From Marivita sp. (GTDB lineage: Bacteria; Pseudomonadota; Alphaproteobacteria; Rhodobacterales; Rhodobacteraceae): 64,000 nucleotides of DNA. Every line of letters starts with the position of its first letter. The stretch's first letter is position 1. Of this stretch, positions 29,435-37,602 are shown piece by piece. The position numbers were made by a program, and so were the translations under genes. A model generated the notes under the pieces. That model saw only the letters and a program-made list of their open reading frames with translations, was not told the origin of the DNA and did not search any database. The stretch spans positions 62,001 to 126,000 of the forward strand of contig NZ_JAIPUS010000009.1 in assembly GCF_020055675.1 (NCBI RefSeq), in the 5' to 3' direction.

Positions 29435-29971
29435 ATGGTTGCCTCGACGACATATGGCATGAGTCTCAAGGACCGGCCCGAATTCGCATCGAAACCGAAA
29501 CCGCTCTGTTTCCCGCCAACCGCAAGCGTGGCCGAGGCGGTGACCGAGATGAGCGCGAAGAATTTCGGGTCCGTCGTTGTCGTTGACGACGATCAGAAAG
29601 TGATCGGGATCGCCACAGAACGCGATGTGATGAAAAAGCTGGTCAATGTCGGGAAAGATGCGAAGACCACAACGCTTGCCGATATCATGACGCGTGATCC
29701 GAAACTGGCAAAGGCGACGGATGACGTGGTGGATTGGTTGCGGATCATGTCGAATGAACGCTTCCGCCGCTTGCCGGTGGTGGATGACGAAGGCCGCATC
29801 GAGGTGATCTTTACCCAGGGCGATTTTGTCAGCTACACGTGGCCGGACCTGCTTTATCAGGCCAAGGAGCTGGCCAAGGCCAGTGTCGGGCGCAACTATC
29901 CGATCTGGCTGATCGGCGGGGGCGTCATGCTGTATTCGCTGCTGATGATCATCGTCGTGTCGTCGATCTGA
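29435..29971 (+). CDS. CBS-domain protein with C-terminal membrane helix
   Basis: A 178-residue protein with two CBS repeats (residues ~25-85 and ~90-145), which usually bind adenine nucleotides, and a single C-terminal hydrophobic helix (~residues 156-177). The CBS pair would face the cytoplasm from a tail anchor. The start at 29435 follows AAAGGAG. Its partner is unknown. It is divergent from selO and converges on the GNAT gene, with 3 bp between stops. Confidence 0.88.
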   Translation: MVASTTYGMSLKDRPEFASKPKPLCFPPTASVAEAVTEMSAKNFGSVVVVDDDQKVIGIATERDVMKKLVNVGKDAKTTTLADIMTRDPKLAKATDDVVDWLRIMSNERFRRLPVVDDEGRIEVIFTQGDFVSYTWPDLLYQAKELAKASVGRNYPIWLIGGGVMLYSLLMIIVVSSI

Positions 29972-29974
29972 CGC

Positions 29975-30421
29975 TCAGAGCGTGCGCGTCATATAGGTAT
30001 AGCCGTGCCGGGTGATGAACTTGGCGCGGTGATAAAAGCTCTTTAGGGCATCATCGCTTTGCTGTGCTTCAAGGTGCAGGGCGCGGATGCCGCCAACGCG
30101 CAGAGCCTTGGCCAGTGCATTGAGCGCCTCGGACCCCATTCCGCGCTTGCGCACGGCGCTGCGCACGAAAAGTTCGTCCACGATGGCGTGCATGCCGCCA
30201 TATTCAACAGACCATCCGAAAGAAACCACGACATATCCCACCGGCGCACGGCGCGGTCCGATGAGCCAGACCGCGCCATGCGGGCTGCCTTGCAGCAGTG
30301 GCAGGATGGCGTCGTGCTGATGCTCGGCCGTGGTGGCGAACCCTTGATGGTCGTGAAACGCGGCAACCAACGGCAGCAGCTTTGGCAGATCCTCGGGCTT
30401 GGCAAGGTGCAGGGATCTCAT
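29975..30421 (-). CDS. GNAT-family N-acetyltransferase
   Basis: A 148-residue acetyltransferase fold protein. The acetyl-CoA-binding motif A is visible as LFVRSAVRKRGMGSEAL (~residues 88-104). The substrate cannot be told. Its ATG overlaps the nucleoside hydrolase stop (ATGA), suggesting translational coupling. Confidence 0.88.
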   Translation of the reverse strand: MRSLHLAKPEDLPKLLPLVAAFHDHQGFATTAEHQHDAILPLLQGSPHGAVWLIGPRRAPVGYVVVSFGWSVEYGGMHAIVDELFVRSAVRKRGMGSEALNALAKALRVGGIRALHLEAQQSDDALKSFYHRAKFITRHGYTYMTRTL

Positions 30422-31359
30422 AGCCGGGACAACCGGTTTGTCAGCAATTCAAAAAAACCGTCGGCGTCTATATCGCCCATGAACATCGCGTTTGGCGCGC
30501 GCCCGCTCACGCGCCACCAGTCGGCAACGGTCATCCCAAGTGTCAGCTCGGACTGCGTTTCGATTTCGACATTGATGTGCCGTCCCGTGAACAGCTCCGG
30601 CTGTATGAGGTAGGCGGTCACACAGGGGTCGTGAAGCGGTGCACCGGCGTTGCCGTATTTTTCCTTGTCGAACCGTTCGAAGAAATCCGTCATCTCGGCC
30701 ACCGCAACGCCAACCGGGCTGCCCATGGCGCGGAAGGCGTCGTTGCGCGGAGCGGTGACAAGCGCCTTGTGGGTCACGTCCAGTGGCATCACGGTGATGG
30801 GCGCACCGCAGGCAAAGACCATTCTGGCGGCCTCGGGGTCGACATGGATGTTGAATTCCGCCGCCGGGGTGATGTTGCCCACCTCGAAATAGGCACCGCC
30901 CATCAGCACGATCTCCTGGATGCGGCTGGCAATATCGGGTGCACGGTCCAGGGCGGTGGCGATATTGGTCAGCGGTCCAAGCGGGCAGAGCGTGACGGTC
31001 CCCGCGGGGGCGCGGCGCAGCGTGTCGATGATGAAGTCGACGCCGTGCCGGTCCTGAAGCGGCATGGTCGGGTCGCGAAGGGTCGGACCGTCGAGGCCGG
31101 TCTTGCCGTGCACATGCTCTGCCGTGATCAGCTTGCGAGCGATCGGTGCATCGCACCCGGCAAAGACCTTCGTGTCAGGTTTGCCCGCCAATTCGCAGAC
31201 GATCCGCGCGTTCCGTTCCGTCAGTGTCAGCGGTACGTTGCCCGCAACGGCGGTGATGCCCAGAACCTCGATCTCCTCGGGTGAGGCCAGCGCAAGCAGT
31301 ATGGCGACCGCATCGTCCTGGCCCGGATCGGTGTCGATGATGATTTTGCGGGGTGGCAT
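30418..31359 (-). CDS. nucleoside hydrolase (IunH/RihA type)
   Basis: Cleaves ribonucleosides to base and ribose. The calcium-binding aspartate cluster is IDTDPGQDDAVA (~residues 7-18). Further family segments are LCPLGPLTNIA (~residue 121) and LHDPCVTAYL (~residue 235). The start at 31359 (MPPRKIIID) has an AAGGAGG site and gives 313 residues; the track's extra 17 residues are not supported. Preferred base unknown. Confidence 0.92.
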   Translation of the reverse strand: MPPRKIIIDTDPGQDDAVAILLALASPEEIEVLGITAVAGNVPLTLTERNARIVCELAGKPDTKVFAGCDAPIARKLITAEHVHGKTGLDGPTLRDPTMPLQDRHGVDFIIDTLRRAPAGTVTLCPLGPLTNIATALDRAPDIASRIQEIVLMGGAYFEVGNITPAAEFNIHVDPEAARMVFACGAPITVMPLDVTHKALVTAPRNDAFRAMGSPVGVAVAEMTDFFERFDKEKYGNAGAPLHDPCVTAYLIQPELFTGRHINVEIETQSELTLGMTVADWWRVSGRAPNAMFMGDIDADGFFELLTNRLSRL

Positions 31360-31538
31360 CGGAACCTCCTTGGCTGGGTGGGTGGTGGCACGCGGCAGAG
31401 GCGGGATCAAGCGCGTTGATGACAGGCGGGCGGCTGCTTGCCGCTGCTATGAGATCCCGGCCGGCATCGGTTATTGCAGTGTCGCTTCGGAATGATACTC
31501 TTGTCTGCGAAAGACAGAAATACGTTTACATCTGGTCC

Positions 31539-31550
31539 GTTAGCGCTAAC
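31539..31550. promoter_or_regulatory. candidate LacI-family operator upstream of zwf
   Basis: GTTAGCGCTAAC is a perfect 12-bp palindrome 38 bp before the zwf start, with the CG-centred form typical of LacI-family operators. It is well placed to block transcription of zwf-pgl-pgi. A degenerate copy lies before eno. The regulator is not in this window. Confidence 0.6.
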
Positions 31551-31587
31551 AAGTCCGCAAACCAATCAGAATCGGAAGGACCGTGCC

Positions 31588-33042
31588 ATGGTGTCCCGCG
31601 TTATTCCCGTTGATCCGTTCGACCTTGTCATTTTTGGCGGCACAGGCGATCTGGCCCGCCGCAAGATCCTGCCGGGTCTTTTCCGGCGGTTCTGTTCGGG
31701 GCAAATGCCCGAAGGATCACAGATCATCGGCGCCGCACGATCTGACATTGATGATGCAGAATATCGCAACATGGTGTCCGACGCCGTCGAGGAGTTCGGC
31801 GGTGGCCGGACATGCGAACGCGGCACGCTGGAGGCGTTTCTCGACACGATCCATTTCGTCACCACCGATGCAAAGGGTGATGGCGGCTGGAACGAGTTGA
31901 ACGGCAAGATGCGCCCGGACTGTGTGCGTGCGTTCTATTTCTCGGTTGGGCCGTCGCTGTTCGGTGATCTGGCCGAACGCCTGCATCGCTTTGGCCTGGC
32001 CACACCCGACAGTCGCATCGTGGTGGAAAAACCGTTCGGCCATGACCTGAAGTCTGCCAAGGCGCTCAACGCCACGCTGGCGCAACATTTCGATGAGGCG
32101 CAGATTTACCGGATCGACCATTATCTTGGCAAGGAGACGGTGCAGAACCTCATGGCCGTGCGCTTTGGCAATATGCTCTTCGAGCCGCTGTGGAACGCGC
32201 AATACGTCGATCACATCCAGATCACCGTGGCCGAGACCGTGGGTGTTGGCGGCCGGGGGAGCTATTACGACAAGTCCGGCGCGATGCGGGACATGGTACA
32301 AAACCACCTCATGCAGCTTTTGTGTCTTATCGCGATGGAGCCTCCGGCGAAGTTCGATCCGGATGCGGTGCGGGACGAAAAGCTCAAGGTGATCCGCGCG
32401 CTGGAGCCTGTAGATTGGCATCACGTCGTGCGCGGCCAATATGGCGCGGCCCGGGACGCGCCGAGCTATCGCGAGGATGTTGAGAATCCCAAGTCAAGCA
32501 CCGAAAGCTTTGTCGCGATGAAGTGCCATGTCTCCAACTGGCGCTGGGCCGGTACGCCGTTCTATATGCGCACGGGCAAGCGGCTCAAGGCGCGTACCTC
32601 CGAAATTGCAGTGGTGTTCAAGGACGCACCGCATTCGATCTTTGGCGTGGATGCGGGCCGGCACCGCAACGTGCTGGCGATCCGGTTGCAGCCGAACGAA
32701 GGAATGACGCTGGATGTGACGATCAAGGAACCGGGGCCGGGGGGGATGCGACTTCTGGATGTGCCGCTCGACATGAGCTTTGCCGAAACGCTGGGCGCCG
32801 AGGCCGAAGAGGCACCGGATGCCTACGAGCGGCTGATCATGGACGTGATCCGGGGGGACCAGACGCTCTTCATGCGGGGTGACGAGGTCGAGGCGGCCTG
32901 GGCCTGGACAGATCCGATCATCGCGGATTGGGTGATGCGCAACGACGTGCCAAAGGAGTACGAACCCGCGAGCTCCGGACCCGAAGACGCGCTGATGCTG
33001 ATGCATCGGGATGGACGCAAATGGCGAGAGGTGAAGGCATGA
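31588..33042 (+). CDS. zwf: glucose-6-phosphate 1-dehydrogenase
   Basis: Oxidises glucose 6-phosphate to 6-phosphogluconolactone, making NADPH and feeding the Entner-Doudoroff or pentose phosphate route. The ATG at 31588 follows GGAAGGA and gives 484 residues. The NADP loop is FGGTGDLARRK (~residues 15-25) and the active-site motif is RIDHYLGKETVQN (~residue 175). It overlaps pgl by an ATGA, so zwf, pgl and pgi form one operon behind the candidate operator. Confidence 0.97.
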   Translation: MVSRVIPVDPFDLVIFGGTGDLARRKILPGLFRRFCSGQMPEGSQIIGAARSDIDDAEYRNMVSDAVEEFGGGRTCERGTLEAFLDTIHFVTTDAKGDGGWNELNGKMRPDCVRAFYFSVGPSLFGDLAERLHRFGLATPDSRIVVEKPFGHDLKSAKALNATLAQHFDEAQIYRIDHYLGKETVQNLMAVRFGNMLFEPLWNAQYVDHIQITVAETVGVGGRGSYYDKSGAMRDMVQNHLMQLLCLIAMEPPAKFDPDAVRDEKLKVIRALEPVDWHHVVRGQYGAARDAPSYREDVENPKSSTESFVAMKCHVSNWRWAGTPFYMRTGKRLKARTSEIAVVFKDAPHSIFGVDAGRHRNVLAIRLQPNEGMTLDVTIKEPGPGGMRLLDVPLDMSFAETLGAEAEEAPDAYERLIMDVIRGDQTLFMRGDEVEAAWAWTDPIIADWVMRNDVPKEYEPASSGPEDALMLMHRDGRKWREVKA

Positions 33043-33716
33043 GCTACGATTTTCAATCTTACCCCGATCGCGAAATGTTGGCGATCAATCTTGCCAACCG
33101 GATCGCGGGGGATCTGCGCTCGATCCTGAGCCACGAGGACCGCGCGGTACTGGCGGTACCCGGGGGCACCTCGCCAGGTCCGGTATTCGACGATCTCTGC
33201 GCCGCCGATCTGGATTGGAGCCGGGTCGACGTTCTGCTGACCGACGAACGCTGGGTGCCCGAAGAGAGCGACCGCTCGAACACAAGGCTGATCCGCGAAC
33301 GCTTGCTGGTGGATCGCGCGGCGGCGGCGCGTCTCTTGCCGCTCTACGCGCCGGCTGACACCCCCGAGGAGGTTCTCGTCGACCTGGAATCGCAGATCGA
33401 ACCCGCATTGCCGCTGGCCGTTCTGTTGCTGGGTATGGGGACCGACATGCACACCGCGTCGATTTTCCCGGGCGCAGACCAGCTTGAGATCGCTCTGTCA
33501 CCAAACGCGCCGATCCTTGTGGCAATGCGCGCGCCCGGTGCGCCCGAGCCGCGCATCACGCTCAGCGGGCGGGTTCTGAATGATGCCATCCGCAAGCATG
33601 TGCTGATTTTCGGGTCCGAAAAGAAAGACGCGCTGGCCAACGCGAAGGGCAAGCTGCCCGAGGATGCGCCAATCAACGCGGTGATCGAGGAGGCGACGGT
33701 CCATTGGTCGGAGTGA
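33039..33716 (+). CDS. pgl: 6-phosphogluconolactonase
   Basis: Hydrolyses 6-phosphogluconolactone made by Zwf. The 225-residue protein has the NagB/DevB fold features LAVPGGTSPGPVFDDL (~residue 40), VDVLLTDERWVP (~residue 65) and LLLGMGTDMHTASIFPG (~residue 132). The start overlaps the zwf stop by four bases; the track's 262-aa version adds an unsupported extension inside zwf. Confidence 0.95.
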   Translation: MSYDFQSYPDREMLAINLANRIAGDLRSILSHEDRAVLAVPGGTSPGPVFDDLCAADLDWSRVDVLLTDERWVPEESDRSNTRLIRERLLVDRAAAARLLPLYAPADTPEEVLVDLESQIEPALPLAVLLLGMGTDMHTASIFPGADQLEIALSPNAPILVAMRAPGAPEPRITLSGRVLNDAIRKHVLIFGSEKKDALANAKGKLPEDAPINAVIEEATVHWSE

Positions 33717-33721
33717 GCAGA

Positions 33722-35305
33722 ATGTGGAAGGAACTCAAAGCGGCGGCCGAGGCGGGGCGTGACCGGTCGATACTTGGCCTGTTCGAAGCGGATGCCGACC
33801 GGGCAAAGGTCTTCAGTGTGACGGCGCTCGACCTGCTGTTCGACTATTCCAAGACGCAGATCGATACCGCCACGCGTGACATGCTGTTCGCGCTCGCCAG
33901 GGCCGCGGATATCCCGGCGCGGCGTGACGCGATGTTCACGGGGGAGAAGATCAATGAAACCGAGGCCCGTGCGGTGCTGCATACGGCACTGCGCAACCTG
34001 GATGGCGATGCGGTTCTGGTGGACGGGCAGGATGTCATGCCCGGGGTTTACGGCACCCTGGCCCGGATGGAGGTTGTGGCAAACGAGGCGCGCGGGTCCG
34101 CGATCACCGATGTGGTCAATATCGGCATAGGCGGGTCTGACCTTGGGCCCGCGATGGCCTATCAGGCGTTGTCACCCTATCGCGACGGACCGCGTTGCCA
34201 TTTCGTGTCGAACGTGGATGCCGCGGATATCGCGGACACGCTTCGCGGATGCGACCCCGAAACGACACTTTTCATCGTCGCCTCCAAGACCTTTACAACG
34301 ATCGAGACCATGACCAATGCGCGCACGGCGCGGGCCTGGTTGCAGGATCACGGTGTGTCCACCGACGGGCGTTTCATCGCGCTGTCGTCCAATGCCGGCG
34401 CCGCGAGCGAGTGGGGTATCCCGCCCGAGCGCGTGCTTGGCTTCGAGGACTGGGTCGGCGGACGTTACTCGTTGTGGGGGCCGATCGGCCTGTCGCTGAT
34501 GATCGCAATCGGGCCGCAGGGCTTCCGCGCGTTTCTGCGCGGCGGGCAGGCGATGGACCGGCATTTCCGGGCTGCAGATTTGCATGAAAACATGCCGGTG
34601 CTGCTCGCGCTGGTGGGGATTTGGCACAATCAAGGCTTGGGCCATGCGACACGCGCGGTTCTGCCCTATGACAATCGGCTGTCGCGTCTGCCCGCCTATT
34701 TCCAGCAACTGGAGATGGAAAGCAACGGCAAATCCGTGGCGATGGACGGGGCGAACCTGCCGTTGGATTCCGGGCCCGTGGTCTGGGGCGAACCCGGCAC
34801 GAACGGTCAGCACGCGTTCTACCAGTTGATCCATCAGGGCACACGGGTGATCCCATGCGAGTTCATGGTCGCCGCCGAAGGCCACGAGAGCGATCTGCGC
34901 CACCACCATGAATTGCTGATCGCCAATTGTCTTGCCCAATCCGAAGCGTTGATGCGTGGCCGGTCTCTTGAAGAGGCGCGCGCGCGCATGGCGGCCAAAG
35001 GGCTGAGCGGAGATGACCTGGAGCGGCAGGCGCGGCACCGGGTATTCCCGGGCAACCGTCCGTCCACCACGCTGATGATGCCCAGGCTGACACCCGAGGT
35101 GCTGGGCCAGGTCGTCGCGCTTTATGAACACCGGGTGTTTGTCGAAGGGGTAATCCTTGGCATCAACTCGTTCGACCAATGGGGTGTCGAGCTTGGCAAG
35201 GAACTGGCCACATCGCTTGGCCCGGTGGTCAGCGGTGCCGCGTCGGCCGAAGACAAGGACCCAAGCACGCAAGCGCTTGTCGATTATGTCAAACGCTTTG
35301 GCTGA
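33722..35305 (+). CDS. pgi: glucose-6-phosphate isomerase
   Basis: Interconverts glucose 6-phosphate and fructose 6-phosphate. The ATG at 33722 (MWKELKAAAE) has GGAG 9 bp upstream and gives 527 residues; the track uses an upstream TTG inside pgl. Signature regions are NIGIGGSDLGPAM (~residue 137), GRYSLWGPIGLSL (~residue 248) and the C-terminal SFDQWGVELGK. It is the last gene of the zwf-pgl-pgi operon. Confidence 0.96.
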   Translation: MWKELKAAAEAGRDRSILGLFEADADRAKVFSVTALDLLFDYSKTQIDTATRDMLFALARAADIPARRDAMFTGEKINETEARAVLHTALRNLDGDAVLVDGQDVMPGVYGTLARMEVVANEARGSAITDVVNIGIGGSDLGPAMAYQALSPYRDGPRCHFVSNVDAADIADTLRGCDPETTLFIVASKTFTTIETMTNARTARAWLQDHGVSTDGRFIALSSNAGAASEWGIPPERVLGFEDWVGGRYSLWGPIGLSLMIAIGPQGFRAFLRGGQAMDRHFRAADLHENMPVLLALVGIWHNQGLGHATRAVLPYDNRLSRLPAYFQQLEMESNGKSVAMDGANLPLDSGPVVWGEPGTNGQHAFYQLIHQGTRVIPCEFMVAAEGHESDLRHHHELLIANCLAQSEALMRGRSLEEARARMAAKGLSGDDLERQARHRVFPGNRPSTTLMMPRLTPEVLGQVVALYEHRVFVEGVILGINSFDQWGVELGKELATSLGPVVSGAASAEDKDPSTQALVDYVKRFG

Positions 35306-35329
35306 GCCGGTGGCTGGCTGACGACGGTA

Positions 35330-35821
35330 CTATGCCGTTGCGGGTGGCTCCGGAACGCCATCGACGGTGTGAAAGTGGGCACGGATGTTGTCCGGTATCG
35401 GCATCCGGCCGCTGCCATCCGGTTCGAGCAGGACGATGACGCAGGTAAAGGCGGCCCGTTTGCTGCCGCCGGCCCAGATTTCCTGCTCCATGGTGAAACT
35501 GGTGGTGCGATAGGCGATCGTGCGGGAAAGAACCACGTAATCTTCGTTCGCGCGCATTTCCCGAAGCCAGTCGATCTCGCCGCGGCGGATGACGATGCGG
35601 GGCTCGACGTCGGGATCCTTGTAGCGCGACAATCCAATCTGCTTGAAATACACGACCCGTGCGGTTTCGAACCATGTCAGATAGGCCACGTTGTTCACAT
35701 GGTTGAGCGGATCGATCTCACCGAAACGGACACGGTCCGCAATCGCGAGCGGCCATGGCCGGGATATGCCGAGGGCGCGTTGGGCCTCAGCGGCCAGCGG
35801 GGTCAGATAGGGGATGGTCAT
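35330..35821 (-). CDS. acyl-CoA thioesterase family protein (hotdog fold)
   Basis: A 163-residue 4-hydroxybenzoyl-CoA-thioesterase-like protein. The segment RFGEIDPLNHVNNVAYLTWF (~residues 32-51) holds the D-x-x-x-H-x-N active-site pattern of the family, with the expected pairing strands afterwards. Substrate unknown. It follows the cupin gene on the minus strand by 12 bp and converges on pgi. Confidence 0.87.
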   Translation of the reverse strand: MTIPYLTPLAAEAQRALGISRPWPLAIADRVRFGEIDPLNHVNNVAYLTWFETARVVYFKQIGLSRYKDPDVEPRIVIRRGEIDWLREMRANEDYVVLSRTIAYRTTSFTMEQEIWAGGSKRAAFTCVIVLLEPDGSGRMPIPDNIRAHFHTVDGVPEPPATA

Positions 35822-35833
35822 TCCGATGATGTT

Positions 35834-36292
35834 TCAATCCGCGCGGGGAATGTCAAATCCCGGTGCCGCCAGGGTGAAACCGTCGAAACGGAAGCCTGGG
35901 CTCACGGTGCAGCCAACCAGGGTCCAGTCACCGGTACTGCGTGCGGCCTGCCAGTAATGCGGCGGCACGATCAATTGAGGTGACTGGCCGGCGAACAGGT
36001 CCGGGCCCAGGTGGCAATCCTGTGCGGGACCGTCATCTGTCGCGGCAATCGACAGAATGAGCGGCGCACCGGCGTAGTGATGCCAGATCTCCGTCGCATC
36101 GACATGGTGCCAATGGCTGTGCTCTCCCGCGGCCAGAAGGAAAAAGATACAGGTGCCGGAGGGGCGACCGGGACCGTTCGCCTCCCATGTCTGGCGGAAA
36201 TGCCCGCCTTCGGGATGTGGGGAAAGGTCCAGGTGGCAGATGATGTCCTCTGCTGTTTTCTCTTCCATATCAGAGGGATATCCGTTGTCCAT
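35834..36292 (-). CDS. cupin superfamily protein (DUF985-type)
   Basis: A 152-residue single-domain cupin. LSPHPEGGHFRQTW (~residues 23-36), SHWHHVDATEIWHHYAG (~residues 58-74) and the late VGCTVSPGFRFDGF match the DUF985/Cupin_5 family. The histidines could bind a metal; activity is unknown. No strong ribosome site is seen at either possible start (36292 or 36268), so the first residues are uncertain. Confidence 0.83.
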   Translation of the reverse strand: MDNGYPSDMEEKTAEDIICHLDLSPHPEGGHFRQTWEANGPGRPSGTCIFFLLAAGEHSHWHHVDATEIWHHYAGAPLILSIAATDDGPAQDCHLGPDLFAGQSPQLIVPPHYWQAARSTGDWTLVGCTVSPGFRFDGFTLAAPGFDIPRAD

Positions 36293-36372
36293 GGTCTTGC
36301 GTGCGCCCGTTTGTGACTCTGTTAACCCGCAGCTTTGCAGTCTTTGCGCAGCAAGGCAATCGGGTGAGGACT

Positions 36373-36996
36373 ATGGACGGGCAAAACAGCGATGTGTACC
36401 GGATCGCGCAGGAGATCGTCGCGAGAGAAGGCGGATACGTGAATGACCCGGATGATCCGGGGGGCGCCACCAAGCATGGCGTGACAATCCATACGATGCG
36501 GCGGCTGGGACTGGACCTGACTGGCGACGGGCGGGTGAACGAGACGGATGTACGGCGACTCACGGCAGCCCAGGCGGCCGAAATCTTTGTCGCGCATTAT
36601 TTCACGCGCCCGCGCATCGCTGAATTGCCCGAACCATTGCAGGCCACAGTCTTTGATATGTACGTGAATGCCGGGGCCAATTCGGTGAAGATCCTGCAAC
36701 GGTTGTTGGGCAAGATGGGCTTCAAGGTCGAGGTCGATGGCGTGATCGGGCCAAAGACCATCGCGGCCTCCGCGCGGGCCCACGCAGTGGCGCCCGATCA
36801 TATCGTGGATGCCTATGGAATCGAGCGGCGCAATTACTACTTTGCGCTGGCCGACCGCCGCCCTGCCAGCCGCAAATACGCGCGAACCCAAGCCGGAGGC
36901 AAAGGGGGGTGGATCACACGTGCCGAGACCTTTTTGGCCGCACGGTATCATCTGACAGCAGAGGCGTTCCGGCAAAGGGTGGCAGCATGGGATTGA
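36373..36996 (+). CDS. GH108-type endolysin, gene-transfer-agent-like lysis enzyme
   Basis: A 207-residue peptidoglycan hydrolase of the GH108 (DUF847/ZliS) family. The catalytic glutamate is in REGGYVNDPDDPGGATKHG (~residues 18-36); the C-terminal half has the peptidoglycan-binding KVEVDGVIGPKT segment. The start at 36373 follows GGTGAGGA. The following gene is a holin and overlaps it by 10 bp. The same endolysin-holin pair (rcc00555/rcc00556 in Rhodobacter capsulatus) lyses cells that release the gene transfer agent. No capsid or tail genes lie in the window. Confidence 0.85.
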   Translation: MDGQNSDVYRIAQEIVAREGGYVNDPDDPGGATKHGVTIHTMRRLGLDLTGDGRVNETDVRRLTAAQAAEIFVAHYFTRPRIAELPEPLQATVFDMYVNAGANSVKILQRLLGKMGFKVEVDGVIGPKTIAASARAHAVAPDHIVDAYGIERRNYYFALADRRPASRKYARTQAGGKGGWITRAETFLAARYHLTAEAFRQRVAAWD

Positions 36997-37520
36997 TTGA
37001 ACAGGTGTTTTCGCTGGTCTTCGGGTCAGGGCGCAACCTTGTCCGTGACACCGCAGAGGTGTTTCGCCCCAATGCCGAGGCGCAGGCACAGCGGGATCTC
37101 GACCGCTATGGGGCATCACTTGCGCAGTACGCGCAGGAATTTTACGCGCCGCAGCGTGGATGGTTCGACCGTTTGATGGATGCACTCAACCGCGTGCCGC
37201 GCCCGGCGATGGCCTTGGGCACATTGGGTTTGTTCGTCTCCGCGATGGTCGATCCCGCATGGTTCGCTGCGCGGATGTCCGGGCTCGCGCTGGTGCCGGA
37301 CCCGCTTTGGTGGCTCCTGGGCGCCATCGTCAGTTTCTATTTTGGCGCGCGGCACCAGGCCAAGGGGCAGGAATTTCAGCGCGATCTGGTGGCCCGCATG
37401 GCATCAATGCCAGCCCGCCCGGCGTCGCAGGCCGAGCCTGTCGTGGACCCGCCCGGCCCGGTCCATACCGATGGAAACGCAGCGCTGGAAGACTGGCAGC
37501 GGCACCGAAGATCCCGCTGA
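36987..37520 (+). CDS. 3TM-type holin, partner of the endolysin
   Basis: A 177-residue protein whose middle holds hydrophobic segments (residues ~70-92 and ~98-122), preceded by an amphipathic region and followed by a proline- and charge-rich cytoplasmic tail, matching the holin of the 3TM superfamily found with GTA endolysins. It starts inside the endolysin reading frame behind AAAGGGTGGC. It would form membrane lesions that let the endolysin reach the wall. It is followed by ccmF, with 82 bp between. Confidence 0.78.
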   Translation: MGLIEQVFSLVFGSGRNLVRDTAEVFRPNAEAQAQRDLDRYGASLAQYAQEFYAPQRGWFDRLMDALNRVPRPAMALGTLGLFVSAMVDPAWFAARMSGLALVPDPLWWLLGAIVSFYFGARHQAKGQEFQRDLVARMASMPARPASQAEPVVDPPGPVHTDGNAALEDWQRHRRSR

Positions 37521-37602
37521 TCCCGACGCTTGCGACAATGTGAACCGCTCTGACACACGAAATGGATTGGCCCATGGCTGCGCGATCCCTATAGTGTTTG
37601 GT

